From CAVUAT01 sp963739545 (GTDB lineage: Bacteria > Actinomycetota > Thermoleophilia > Solirubrobacterales > 70-9), in the NCBI GenBank assembly GCA_963739545.1, contig CAVUAT010000011.1, positions 496,001-560,000 on the forward strand: a stretch of DNA of 64,000 bases. Reading direction: 5' to 3'. Positions 16,623 through 27,491 of this stretch are shown piece after piece. The position numbers and the translations under genes were made by a program. The notes under the pieces are model-generated. The model did not search any database. It saw only the letters and a program-made list of their open reading frames with translations, and was not told the origin of the DNA. The number at the start of each line of letters is the position of its first letter. Position 1 is the first letter of the stretch.

Positions 16623-17498
16623 CTACTTCAACTTGAAGGCGCGGATGCGGTCGCGGTGCAGGGCCTCGTCGCGGGCGTAGACGCCGTGGGCGAGGGCCTG
16701 GACCAGGCCCATCAGGGCAGCGTTGCTGCGGATGTAAGAGGGGCCGTTCGAGGAGTAGTAGAGGACGAGCTCGGAGTACTCCGCGACGTCGCTCAGGGTG
16801 GCGTCGGTGATCGCCATCGTGCGGGCGCGGCGGTGCCGGGCGAGCTTCAGGGCGCGAAGGACGAGAGGGTTGGCGCGGCCAGCTGTGAGGACGACCAGCA
16901 GCGTGTCGTCGTCCATTCGCGAAAGCTTCTGGATGTTGTCCTGGTTCGGCGACGAGACGATCTCGGCGCGCACGTCGAGCAGGCCCAGGAGGTGGCGGAG
17001 GTAGCTGGCGAAGAACGCCATCTGGTCGGTGCCGACGATCAGCACGCGGCGTGAGGTCGCGATCGCCGAGACAGAGGCCTCTACCTGCTCGCGGGTCAGG
17101 CTGCGCGCCGTCTCCTCGATGTTGGAGTAGTCCGCCCCGAGCGATGCCTCGAACTCGGAGTGGTCGAAGTTGAATAGCGCCCCTGCCCCACCGCTGCCGT
17201 TGCCGGCGCCGTTGGCTGCGCCCTCGGCGACCTTCAGGCGGTACTCCTCGATCGCTGACTGCTGAAGCTCGGGGTAGCCCTCGAAGCCGAGTGCCTGGGA
17301 GAAGCGGACCACGGTCGACGAAGACGTGTTGGCGCGTCGCGCGAGTTCCTCGGCCGTCTGGAAGGCGGCCTCGTCCAGGTGATCGACGATGTAGCGGGCG
17401 ACGTCCTTCTGGGAGCGGGAGAAATCATCGAAGCGCTCGGTTATGTAGTCGGACAGGCTCTTGCGGGCCGGCCGAGTCTTTGTCGCGGTGCGGGTCAC
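16623..17498 (-). CDS. RpiR/MurR-family transcriptional regulator (HTH plus SIS domain)
   Basis: 291 residues. N-terminal helix-turn-helix of the HTH_6 type (FSRSQKDVARYI ... TAEELARRANTSSSTVVRFSQALGFEGYPELQ), a Gly/Asn-rich linker about 100-118, then a SIS sugar-phosphate-binding domain (RRVLIVGTDQMAFFASYLRHLL ... VLTAGRANPLVLRALKLAR). Such proteins usually sense phosphosugars and control sugar or amino-sugar catabolism, but no such genes are adjacent. The gene stands alone, divergent from a small plus-strand membrane protein gene, so the 76-nt gap may hold both promoters. Effector unknown. Confidence 0.88.
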   Translation of the reverse strand: MTRTATKTRPARKSLSDYITERFDDFSRSQKDVARYIVDHLDEAAFQTAEELARRANTSSSTVVRFSQALGFEGYPELQQSAIEEYRLKVAEGAANGAGNGSGGAGALFNFDHSEFEASLGADYSNIEETARSLTREQVEASVSAIATSRRVLIVGTDQMAFFASYLRHLLGLLDVRAEIVSSPNQDNIQKLSRMDDDTLLVVLTAGRANPLVLRALKLARHRRARTMAITDATLSDVAEYSELVLYYSSNGPSYIRSNAALMGLVQALAHGVYARDEALHRDRIRAFKLK

Positions 17499-17574
17499 GG
17501 CGGCTGATTTCGCCCCGGCGGTTGGTTTCCCTTCCGCCCCGCCGGAAATTCTTTGTGCTTTGATCGGCCGCAGC

Positions 17575-17967
17575 GTGGAACGAGAGCTTCAGGACCTGAA
17601 CCGAAACATGATCGTCTTCGACCTTCTGCTCGGGTCGGGGGCGCTGTTCGCTCCCTCCCAGACGCTCGCCATCCTGGGCCACGACAAGCCCTCGCCCGAC
17701 GCCGAGCACCTGTTTCGCCGCTGCGGGCCGGTCTGGCTCACCTTCGCCGCCGCGCACCTCGTCGCGCACAAGCGGGGGAGCTCCCGGGACTGGTGGGCAC
17801 TGGCCTGGCTGCGCGGCACCGAGCTGCTGACCGACGTCGTCTGGGCGCGCTCGGGTTCGTTCTCGCGACCCGGCGCCAAGGCCGGGATGTACCTCGCCGG
17901 CGCCGCCAACCTCGGGATGGCGCTCGGCTTCGCCAACCTCGCCCGCAACGGCGGGACGAAGCGCTAG
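17575..17967 (+). CDS. Conserved hypothetical membrane protein
   Basis: About 130 residues with three to four hydrophobic segments (IVFDLLLGSGALFAPSQTLAIL; VWLTFAAAHLVAH; AGMYLAGAANLGMALGFANLA). I start at GTG 17575 (VERELQDLNRNM); ATG 17608 would remove 11 residues. Conserved-looking polar positions are RRCGPVW and WLRGTELLTDVVW. No family assigned. It is convergent with the lipoprotein gene ending at 17972 and divergent from the RpiR-type gene. Confidence 0.65.
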   Translation: MERELQDLNRNMIVFDLLLGSGALFAPSQTLAILGHDKPSPDAEHLFRRCGPVWLTFAAAHLVAHKRGSSRDWWALAWLRGTELLTDVVWARSGSFSRPGAKAGMYLAGAANLGMALGFANLARNGGTKR

Positions 17968-17971
17968 TTCC

Positions 17972-18478
17972 CTACTTCTTCGACGTCGGGGCCGGCTGGC
18001 TGCAAGATTTGAGCCCGACCGCCTTCGCCAGCTTCAGCCGCTGCGGCTGCCCCGCATTGGCCTCGTTCCGCGCCTCGACGTAGGCCTCGGTGTCGCGGTC
18101 GGCGGCGGCGTCGCGTCCCCGCTCGAGTTGCTCGAGCGCCGTGGCGCGAGACTCGACGTAGGCGTCATACGGCGCGCTCAACTCCTCGGGAGGGCTCAAC
18201 GCGCGCAGCTCGTCGAGCTCCGCGGTTGCGACCTCGACGAGGTCACCGGTCTGCGTCTCGGCCTCCTCGGCGCTGCTGGGAGTCTCCGACTGGATCTCGG
18301 CGAAGCGCTCCACCCCGCCCCGGCAGATCTCGTCGGCGCTCCTGATCAGCTCCGACGCGGCGAGCTCCTCGGACGAGGCCGAGGTGGAAGACGAGTCGTC
18401 GTCGCCACCGCAACCGGCCGCCCCGAGGCAGACCATGGCGAGGAGCGGGGCGAGGGACTTGACCCGAAACGCGCGCAT
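17972..18478 (-). CDS. Putative lipoprotein (hypothetical)
   Basis: 168 residues beginning with a lipoprotein signal: MRAFRVKSLAPLLAMVCLGAAGC, where the lipobox LGAAGC predicts lipidation of Cys23, then an Asp/Ser-rich spacer. The mature part is alpha-helical and Glu-rich (SADEICRGGVERFAEIQ ... ELRALSPPEEL), a pattern common in surface-exposed actinobacterial lipoproteins of unknown role. ATG 18478 faces the sensor kinase start at 18504, leaving about 25 nt, so the two are divergent with overlapping promoters. Confidence 0.75.
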   Translation of the reverse strand: MRAFRVKSLAPLLAMVCLGAAGCGGDDDSSSTSASSEELAASELIRSADEICRGGVERFAEIQSETPSSAEEAETQTGDLVEVATAELDELRALSPPEELSAPYDAYVESRATALEQLERGRDAAADRDTEAYVEARNEANAGQPQRLKLAKAVGLKSCSQPAPTSKK

Positions 18479-18503
18479 GCCCCGCAGGCAGCCTCACGGT
18501 GAG

Positions 18504-19676
18504 ATGACAGATCGCGCGTCGATCGTTTCGCTGCGCGAGTCCCGGCCGCCGATCGGCCTCGGAATCGCAGTTGCCGTCCTCGCCGTCGCCGCGATCACCG
18601 CAGTGATCTATCCCTCCGCGAGGTCGCCCCCGCCGTGTCGACCGGCGTGCTGTACCTGCTGGTGGTGCTGCTCGTGTCGACCTTGTGGGGGCTGCGGCTG
18701 GGCCTGCGACGAGCCTGCTGGCCGCCGCGGCGTTCAACTTCTTCCACATCCCGCCCACCGGCGAGTTCACGATCGCCGAGGGCGAGAACCTGATCGCGCT
18801 GGCGACGTTCCTCATCGCGGCGGCGATCGGCAGCACCGTCGCCGAGCTCGCGCGGGCGCGCGCCGCCGAGGCCGAGGCCCGAGGACTCGAGGCCGAGCAG
18901 GCGCTCGAGCGCCTGCTGGCAGCGGACGCCGAGCGCGAGGCTGCTCGAGGCCGAGGCGATCGAGGGCCGAGCCCTGAGGCGAAGCGACGAGCTCAAGACC
19001 GCGCTGCTGCGCTCGGTGTCCCACGACCTGCGCACGCCGCTGACGGCGATCGTCGCCGCGGGCGAGGCGCTCGTCGTCGAGCTCGCTGGACGACGAGGAC
19101 CGCGCGAGCTCGGCCGACGCCGTGACCGTCGAGAGGCAGCGCGGCTCTCGAGGCTGGTCGAGAACCTGCTCGAGCTCTCGCGCCTCGAGGCCGGCGCCGC
19201 CGAGCCGCGCCGCGACTGGTGCTCGATCGAGGAGATCGCCCGCGCCGCTGCTCGAGTGCCCGCCGCCGGCGACGGACGGCTTCAAGCTCTCGATCGACGC
19301 GCGACACTGCCGCTGATCCGCGCCGACGCGGCGCAGCTCGAGCGTGCGTTGTGCGAACGTGCTCGAGAACGCCCGCCGCCATTCGGGCCAGCCAGCCCGT
19401 GACGATCCGCGCCCGGCCGGTGCAGACGGCGCATGGTCGTCCGCGTCGTCGACCGCGGGCCCGGGATCCCGCCCAGACCAGCTCGAGCGCATCTTCGAGC
19501 CGTTCTACCGCGGCCCGCCGCGACGGGTCGGACGGCCACGGCGGCTCGGGGCTCGGGCTCGCGATCGCCCGCGGCTTCGTCGAGGCGAACGGCGGGCAGG
19601 TCTGGGCCGAGTCGCTGCCCGGCCAGGGAACGACGCTTCGTGATCGAGCTGCCGCTCGAGCCGGCAGGCTCGATGA
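18504..19676 (+). CDS. KdpD-like sensor histidine kinase without N-terminal sensor, frame broken many times
   Basis: ATG 18504 begins the conceptual kinase. Pieces from all three frames assemble into: DUF4118 four-helix membrane domain as in KdpD (LLAAAAFNFFHIPPTGEFTI), linker helix, HisKA box SVSHDLRTPLTAI (phospho-His), and an HATPase domain (NVLENARRHS N-box, DRGPGIPP, GGSGLGLAIARGF G-box). It lacks the ATP-binding sensor and Usp domains of full KdpD, which are encoded separately at 25154-26323. At least a dozen frame changes occur; nearly all are repaired by re-adding a two-base tandem unit. The repaired stop overlaps the kdpE ATG (ATGA at 19673-19676). Partner of KdpE in the K+ response. 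Confidence 0.85.
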
Positions 19677-20386
19677 GCGCGTCGGCGGCGCTCGCCGCCG
19701 TGAGCGCCGCGCGCCGCGTGCTCGTCTGCGACGACGAGCCGCAGATCCTGCGGCGCTGAAGGTCGTGCTGCGGCGACGCCGACTTCGAGGTCGATGCCGG
19801 CCGAGAACGCGGAGGAGGCGCTCGACCGCGCCGCGGTGCGCCCGCCCGACGCGGCGATCATCGACCTGGTGCTGCCCGACGGCGACGGGGTCGAGGTCTG
19901 CCGCGAGCTCCGCGAGTGGAGCCGAGATGCCGATCATCGTGCTCTCGGCGGTGGGCGAGGAGGACGAGAAGGTGCGCGCGCTGGAGGCCGGCGCCGACGA
20001 CTACGTGACCAAGCCGTTCGGCCCGCGCGAGCTGGTCGCGCGGCTGCGAGGCCGCGCTGCGCCGCGCCGAGCCCGAGGCCGAGGAGCCGGTGATCGAGCG
20101 CCGACGGGCTCGAGGTCGACCTCGCCGCGCAGGTCGTGCGCCGCGACGGCGACGAGGTCCACCTGACGCCGATCGAGTTCGACCTGCTGCGCGTGCTGGT
20201 CCGAAACCGCGGCCGCCTGATGACCCACCGCTCACTGCTGACCGAGGTCTGGGGCCCCGGCTACGCGGACGACACCGCAGATCCTGCGCACCCACATCGC
20301 CAACCTGCGCCGCAAGATCGAGCCGCGACGGCGCCGCAGCCACATCCGCACCGATCCGGGCGTCGGCTACCGGCTTCGCCGGCTGA
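19673..20386 (+). CDS. kdpE: OmpR/PhoB-type response regulator KdpE, frame broken
   Basis: Receiver plus winged-helix DNA-binding regulator expected to activate kdp transcription. Conceptual protein: acidic pocket LVCDDEPQIL, phosphoacceptor Asp in IDLVLPDGDG, switch residues in IIVLSA, Lys in VTKPFG; output domain LTPIEFDLLRVLVRNRGRLM ... RRKI ... GVGYRLRR. Several frame changes (for example near 19753, 19772, 19922, 20049 and 20098) are repaired by restoring CG, GA or similar units. ATG 19673; predicted stop 20384-20386 after repair. It precedes the small reading frame and kdpF by about 70 nt, where a KdpE-controlled promoter could lie. Confidence 0.88.
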
Positions 20387-20458
20387 CGCGCTTGTCTTCA
20401 CGGAATCTTGATGCCGCGGGCCTGAACCCCCATCACGAGGCTTGACGCGGGCGGCGCG

Positions 20459-20556
20459 ATGCTGATGCTCGTGGACATCCTCTCGCATCGCTCGATCGCG
20501 CTCGTCGTCTTCGCCGCGTTCTATCTGCGCTGATCGAGGTGCTCGACCGGGTATGA
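20459..20556 (+). CDS. Small hydrophobic reading frame upstream of kdpF
   Basis: ATG 20459 opens a peptide reading MLMLVDILSHRSIALVV then FAAFYL and, after repair of one frame break near 20528, a tail LIEVLDRV ending at TGA 20554-20556, which overlaps the kdpF start (ATGA). About 32-34 residues with one predicted membrane helix. It may be a real KdpF-like accessory micro-protein, a leader peptide coupling translation to kdpF, or chance; the overlapping stop/start favours a coding role. Confidence 0.45.
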
Positions 20557-20645
20557 GCGCGCGCCGAGCTGATTCGGCCTGGTCGTCTCGGTGCTGCTCT
20601 TCGCCTACCTCGGTCTACGCGCTGCTGCGCGGGGAGAAGCTCTAG
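20553..20645 (+). CDS. kdpF: Potassium-transporting ATPase subunit KdpF
   Basis: Tiny single-helix subunit that stabilises the KdpFABC complex. After repair the sequence reads MSARAELI, LGLVVSVLLFAYL, VYALLRGEKL, matching the family end YALLRxE. Three frame breaks (near 20565, 20575 and 20612) are each fixed by one dinucleotide (GC, TC, CT). Stop TAG at 20643-20645 directly precedes the kdpA ATG at 20646. Confidence 0.8.
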   Translation: MSARRADSAWSSRCCSSPTSVYALLRGEKL

Positions 20646-22425
20646 ATGACGCGTCCAGGCCTGGCTCCAGATCGCCTTCTACGTCGTCGTGCTGACAGCG
20701 CTCACGCCCGCTGCTCGGCGCCTACATGGCGCGCGTCTACCAGGGCGAGCGCGTGCTGCTCGACGCGCGTCGCTCGGCCCGCTCGAGCGGCTCGATCTAC
20801 CGCGCTGCTCGGACCGACCCGCGCGCGCGAGCAGGACTGGAAGGGCTACGCGCGGACGACGATCGTCTTCAGCGCGCTGTTCTGGCGTCGTCGCTCTACG
20901 TGATCCTGCGCACCCAGGGCATCCAGCCGTTCAACCCCGAGGGCTTCGACTCCGGCGCCCTGGGACGTCACCTTCAACACGACGTCCTCGTTCATCACCA
21001 ACACCAACTGGCAGTTCTACGGCGGCGAGACGACGATGTCCTACTTCTCGCAGATGGCCGGGCTGGCCGTCCAGAACTTCGTCTCGGCGGCGGTCGGCAT
21101 GGCCGTGCTGGCGGCGGTGATCCGCGGCTTCGCCAGCCGCGGCAGCGCACCGCTCGGCAACTTCTGGGTCGACCTGACGCGGACGCTGCTCTACATCCTG
21201 CTGCCGCTGTCGTTCGTCGGCGCGCTGGTGCTCGTCTCCCAGGGCGTCATCCAGACGCTCGCCGGCTCCGTCTCGTTCACGACCGTCGATCGGCGGCGAG
21301 CAGACGCTGGCGCTCGGGCCCGGCCGCCTCGCAGATCGCGATCAAGCAGCTCGGCACCAACGGCGGCGGCTTCTTCAACGTCAACTCGCGCGATGCCGTT
21401 CGAGAACCCGACCCAGCTCTCGAACTTCGTCGAGATGCTCTTCATCCTGCTGATCCCGGCCGCGCTGACCGCGACCTTCGGGCGCATGGTCGGCAGCCGC
21501 CGCCAGGGCTGGGCGCTCTACGCGGCGATGCTGGCGATGTTCGTCGCCGGCGATCGGCGTCGCCTACCCGGCCGAGCAGCACGGCTCGCCGGCCCTGCAC
21601 GAGGCGGGGATCGACGACTGAGCGCCGACGACGGCACGCACCGGCGGCAACCTCGAGGGCAAGGAGCAGCGCTTCGGGATCGCCAACATCGGCGCTGTGG
21701 GCGACGGCGACGACCGACGCCTCCAACGGCTCGGTCAACTCCGCCCACGAGGCCTACACCGGCATCGGCGGCCTGGTGCCGCTCGCTCAACATGGCTGAC
21801 CGGGGAGGTGATCTTCGGCGGGGTCGGCTCGGGCCTCTACGGGATGCTGCTGTTCGTCCTCCTGACGGTCTTCATCGCCGGGCTGATGGTCGGCCGCACG
21901 CCCGAGTACCTCGGCAAGAAGATCGAGGCGAGGGAGATGAAGCTCGTCGTGATCGGGACGATCTTCGTGCCGATGCTCGTGCTGGTCGCCGACCGCGCTC
22001 GCGATCGCGACCAAGTACGGCGACGCCGTCGATCTTCAACCCGGGCCCGCACGGCTTCTCCGAGACGCTCTACGCCTACACCTCCCAGGCCAACAACAAC
22101 GGCTCGGCGTTCGCCGGCTACACCGGCTTCGTGCAGCCGAACGCGCCCGGCAACGCGGGCGCCTTCGGGATCACGTTCGCCGACCTGCTCGGCGGCCTGG
22201 CGATGCTGCTCGGCCGCTTCGTGCCGCTGCTGGCCGCGCTCGCCGTCGCCGGCGTCGCTCGCCGAAAGCGGGTCGCGCCGGCCGGCCCGGGCACCTTCCG
22301 CACCGACTCGCCCGATGTTCGTCGTGCTGCTGATCGGCGTCGTCGTGCTCGTCGCCGCGCTCACCTTCTTCCCCGCCTGCCTGCTCGGCCCGCTCGTCCA
22401 GGGCCTCACCGACCAGCTCTTCTGA
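20646..22425 (+). CDS. kdpA: Potassium-transporting ATPase subunit KdpA (channel-like), frame broken
   Basis: K+-selecting, channel-like subunit of the high-affinity P-type ATPase. All four selectivity-filter regions are recognisable across the frames: TSSFITNTNWQFYGGE, QLGTNGGGFFNVNS, TDASNGSVNSAHE and SQANNNGSAFAG, with family blocks FENPTQLSN and GEVIFGGVGSGLYGM. About 570 residues after repair, the normal length. Frame changes are frequent (for example near 20660, 20702 and 20770), while the protein between them is undamaged, which argues for sequence error. ATG 20646 abuts kdpF; the stop TGA at 22423-22425 lies 4 nt before kdpC. Confidence 0.92.
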
Positions 22426-22429
22426 TGGC

Positions 22430-23064
22430 ATGCGCAGAGACCTGATCGCCTCCGCCGTCGCCGTCGTCCTCTTCACCGTGCTGTTCGGCCTCGCCTACCC
22501 GCTGGTCACGACCGGGGTCGCGCAGGTGCTGTTCCCGAACAAGGCCGACGGCAGCCGCGTCGAGCGCGACGGCAAGGTCGTCGGCTCGGGGCTGATCGGC
22601 CAGGACTTCCGACGGCGGTCTCGGGCCGACGGCAAGCGGCAAGACGCAGACCGGTCCCCGACCCCGCTACTTCCAAGCCGCGCCCTCGCAGACCGACTAC
22701 GCCGCCGACGCCACCTTCTTCATCAACCAGGGCCCCAACCAGCACGCGAGCTCTTCGCACCTGTTCGCGCGAGCAACCTCGACGCCTACCTCGCGCTCGA
22801 GCGGCCCTACACGCCCGGCCTCGACCGCGGCGACGTGCCGGTCGACGCGGTCACCAACTCGGCCTCCGGCGTCGATCCCCACATCTCCGAGGCCAACGCC
22901 CGCATCCAGGCCAACCGCATCGCCGAGGCGCGCGGCATCGCCGCTCGAGCGGGTCAACGAGCTGATCGACGACAACACCGACGGCCGCTCGCTCGGCTTC
23001 CTCGGCGAGCCCGGCGTGAACGTGCTCGAGCTGAACCTCGCCCTCGACCAGAGGAGGCCGCCCG

Positions 23065-23068
<4 letters not shown>
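22430..23068 (+). CDS. kdpC: Potassium-transporting ATPase subunit KdpC, frame broken
   Basis: Periplasm-facing single-helix subunit of KdpFABC. N-terminal anchor IASAVAVVLFTVLFGLAYPL, then GSGLIGQDF, and the conserved C-terminal part VPVDAVTNSASGVDPHIS, ANARIQANRIAEARG, and LELNLALDQ. Several breaks around 22615-22770 and 22945. Its TGA (23066-23068) overlaps the kdpB ATG. Position is unusual: kdpC lies between kdpA and kdpB, whereas the common order is kdpFABC. Confidence 0.9.
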
Positions 23069-25137
<2,069 letters not shown>

Positions 25138-25153
25138 CGGCCGGCCGCGCGGC

Positions 25154-26323
25154 ATGGCGGAGTCGGCCATGGCGGCCGCGGCCGCCACAAGATCTTCCTC
25201 GGCATGGCCGCCGGCGTCGGCAAGACCTACCGGATGCTGCAGGAGGGCCAGGCCGAGGCCGGAGGCCGGACGCGACGTCGTGATCGGCTACCTCGAGCCG
25301 CACGGCCGCGCCGAGACCGCCGCCCAGGCCGAGGGCCTCGAGATCGGTGCCGCGCCGCCGCGTCGACCTACCGCGGCACGACGCTCGAGGAGATGGACCT
25401 GCCCGGCGATCCTCGCGCGCGCACCCGAGCTCTGCCTGATCGACGAGCTCGCCCACACCAACGCGCCCGGGCTCGAGCACGCGAAGCGCTACGAGGACAT
25501 CGAGGACGTGCTCGCGGCCGGGCATCGACGTCTTCTCGACCGTCAACGTCCAGCACCTCGAGAGCCTCAACGACCAGGTCGCCGAGCTGACCGGCGTGCG
25601 CGTGCGCGAGACCTTCCCCGACTCGCGTGCTCGGCGCGCGCCGACGAGGTCGTGCTGATCGACCTCACCCCCGAGGCGCTGATCGCGCGCCTGCGGGCGG
25701 GCAAGGTCTACCCGGGCGAGCGCGATCCGAGGCGGCGCTGCAACAACTTCTTCAAGATCGAGAACCTCGCGGCGCTGCGCGAGGTCGCGCTGCGCCAGGT
25801 CGCCGAGGAGGTCGAGTCCAAGCGCCTGGTGCCGCGAGACGGTCGGCACCCGCGAGGACGCGGCTGATCGACACCGACGGCGCCCGCAGGCGGTCGCCGA
25901 GCGGCTGCTCGCGCTCGTCACGCCGCGAGCCGCGCGCGCCAGCGGATCGTGCGGCGCGCGTGGCGCTCGGCGCAGCGGCTCGGCGCCGAGCTCGACCTGC
26001 TCTGGGTGCAGCGACCGGGGCGGAGACCGGCGCGCCGCTCGGAGCCGACCGCGACCTCGAGGCGCTGCGGCGGCTGGCCTCGGTGCTCGGCGCGAACCTG
26101 ATCGTCGAAGAGGGCGACGACGTGGTCGAGGTGGCAAAGCGCGTCGCCGCCGAGCGGGGCACGACCTACGTCCTGATGGGCACCCCGAGCGACCGGGGGC
26201 TGCTCGGCCGGTTCGCCGAGCCCCTCCCCGTCCGCTTGGTCGAGCGAGCTCCCGGGCATCGACGTGAGGATCGTCGCCGACCGCGCGCTGCGGGGCGCCG
26301 ACGAGAGCTGGGCCGGCGAATGA
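25154..26323 (+). CDS. kdpD: Stand-alone KdpD N-terminal sensor (KdpD domain plus Usp), frame broken
   Basis: Encodes only the cytoplasmic sensor half of KdpD: Walker A GMAAGVGKTYRML, GYLEPHGR, Walker B LIDELAHTNAPG, STVNVQHLESLN, then a UspA-like domain ending near GTPSDRGLLGRF. No membrane or kinase part, which is provided by the separate gene at 18504-19676; such split KdpD proteins are known in cyanobacteria and some other phyla. KdpD Usp domains can bind c-di-AMP in Firmicutes; whether this one does is not visible. Many frame breaks. ATG 25154; the TGA (26321-26323) overlaps the next ATG. Confidence 0.85.
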
Positions 26324-26755
26324 GCGGCGCGTTTCGCATCCTCTTCCCGTTCTCGGGATCGGAGCTCTCGGAGGCCGCCCTGGACGCCGCCCTGCGGCTC
26401 GCCAAGGCGGAGGACGCGACGCTGGTGCCGGCCTACCTCGCGACCGTCCCGATGACGATGCCGCTGGCGAGCGCGCTCCCGCGCCAGTGCGAGGAGGCGA
26501 TCCCCATCCTCGAGACGATCGACCAGCGCGCGGCCAAGGCCGGCGTCGAGGTGGACTCGCGGATAGAGCGAGGGCGCACCGATCGACACGCCCTCGCGGA
26601 GCTCCTCTCGCACGAGGACTACGACCGCATCGTGGCCCCGGCGCAGACCGCGGACTCCGACGGCTTCAGCGCTGAGACATCGCGTGGCTGTTGGAGAACG
26701 CCACGCCGAGATCGTCGTCTTCCGAGCGAAAAGCCCGACTCCCCGGCGTGCTTGA
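26320..26755 (+). CDS. Universal stress protein-like, two frame breaks near the end
   Basis: About 145 residues starting at ATG 26320 (MSGAFRILFPFSGSELSE), overlapping the kdpD-sensor stop. Single UspA-type alpha/beta domain with DAALRLAKAEDATLVPAYLA and a degenerate nucleotide loop. The last third changes frame near 26683 and 26709; repaired it reads IAWLLENATP then EIVVFRAKSPTPRRA and stops at TGA 26753-26755. Both breaks look like collapsed GA or CG repeats, as in the kdp genes, so the damaged stretch extends to here. Probably the last gene of the kdp transcript. Confidence 0.75.
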
Positions 26756-26833
26756 ATGCCATCACCGAAGAAAGGAGGTGGTCCTAAATTGATTGACATG
26801 CTTTTCGGGACTTCGGAGGTGTCGGGCCCCTAA
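26756..26833 (+). CDS. Possible 25-residue micro-protein with strong anti-16S motif
   Basis: ATG 26756-26758 follows the Usp stop with no gap and opens a 25-codon frame beginning MPSPKKGGGP and ending TSEVSGP at TAA 26831-26833. The DNA inside it (26770-26805) is AT-rich against the GC-rich surroundings and contains AAAGGAGGTGGTCC, almost perfectly complementary to the 3' tail of 16S rRNA. A second in-frame TTG (26789) sits about 8 nt after that element, so the true product may be the shorter 15-residue peptide. I do not recognise it. A leader or ribosome-pausing element is as possible as a protein. Confidence 0.35.
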   Translation: MPSPKKGGGPKLIDMLFGTSEVSGP

Positions 26834-26898
26834 TCGGGCGCAGCGCGGGCGCCGGGAGGAATCCAACCCGGACACCGGCGGGCGAACGGAGGTGGGTG

Positions 26899-26937
26899 AT
26901 GTCCCGCCCCACCATCATCAAATCCCAAGCCCGTTAA
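26899..26937 (+). CDS. Possible 12-residue mini reading frame
   Basis: Preceded by GGAGG with a 6-nt spacer, ATG 26899 encodes MSRPTIIKSQAR and stops at TAA 26935-26937, 18 nt before a strong terminator hairpin. The spacing of SD, start, stop and terminator looks organised, but a frame this short can arise by chance. If translated it may be a leader or regulatory peptide. Confidence 0.25.
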   Translation: MSRPTIIKSQAR

Positions 26938-26955
26938 CCGCGCATCTGAAGCGAC

Positions 26956-26984
26956 AGGGCCGCCCTCGCGGGCGGCCCTTTCGC
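26956..26984 (+). terminator. Rho-independent terminator after the kdp/usp cluster
   Basis: AGGGCCGCC (26956-26964) pairs perfectly with GGCGGCCCT (26971-26979) around a 6-nt loop, followed by TTTCG. It ends plus-strand transcription from the kdp/usp region; the stem is symmetrical and could also act on the converging gene 27007-27417. Confidence 0.8.
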
Positions 26985-27006
26985 TGCTCGGAGTCGAGTC
27001 TCGGCT

Positions 27007-27417
27007 CTAGCCCTGCAGCTTCGCGACCTTGCCGCTCAGCTTGTTGATCTCTTCGGTCAGCGTCTGGATCTGGCCAGAGGTGTTGTTCTGGTTCTGCGTG
27101 ACGGTGTTCTGGAGCTTGGTGACGTCCGACTTCAGGGTCGCGACCTCGGACTTGAGCGTCGCGATCTGCTTGTCGGTGTTCTGGATCTGGCCCTTCGCAC
27201 CCTGGATCTGACCCTCGGTCTGCTTGGCCTTGCCCTCGATCGTCGACTCAGCACTGCTGAGCGACGCCTCGATCTGGGCCTTGGCCTCGTCCGAGGAATC
27301 CTGCGCGTCGCTGCTGTCGTTCTTCGCGCTGATGCCGATGAAAAGGCCGGCTGCGCCCACCACGAGCGCGAGCGCGGCGACTATCAATGCTGTTCGTCGT
27401 GCTGTAGTTGGGTTCAT
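27007..27417 (-). CDS. Membrane-anchored coiled-coil protein (hypothetical)
   Basis: 136 residues: one N-terminal membrane helix (TALIVAALALVVGAAGLFIGIS), then a continuous Gln/Lys/Asp-rich heptad region from about 45 to 136 (GQIQGAKGQIQNTDKQIATL ... SEVATLKSDVTKLQ ... LTEEINKLSGKVAKL). Low GC for the window in its Asn/Gln codons. Most likely an extracytoplasmic coiled coil anchored by an uncleaved signal; function unknown. Alone between the kdp terminator and a divergent DUF3089 gene. Confidence 0.75.
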   Translation of the reverse strand: MNPTTARRTALIVAALALVVGAAGLFIGISAKNDSSDAQDSSDEAKAQIEASLSSAESTIEGKAKQTEGQIQGAKGQIQNTDKQIATLKSEVATLKSDVTKLQNTVTQNQNNTSGQIQTLTEEINKLSGKVAKLQG

Positions 27418-27491
27418 GGGGCGGGAACCTACTCGACCCCCACGCCGGCGTGTGACCTTTATGCTGCGCGGCCCGAGGAGAGGACTGGCAG

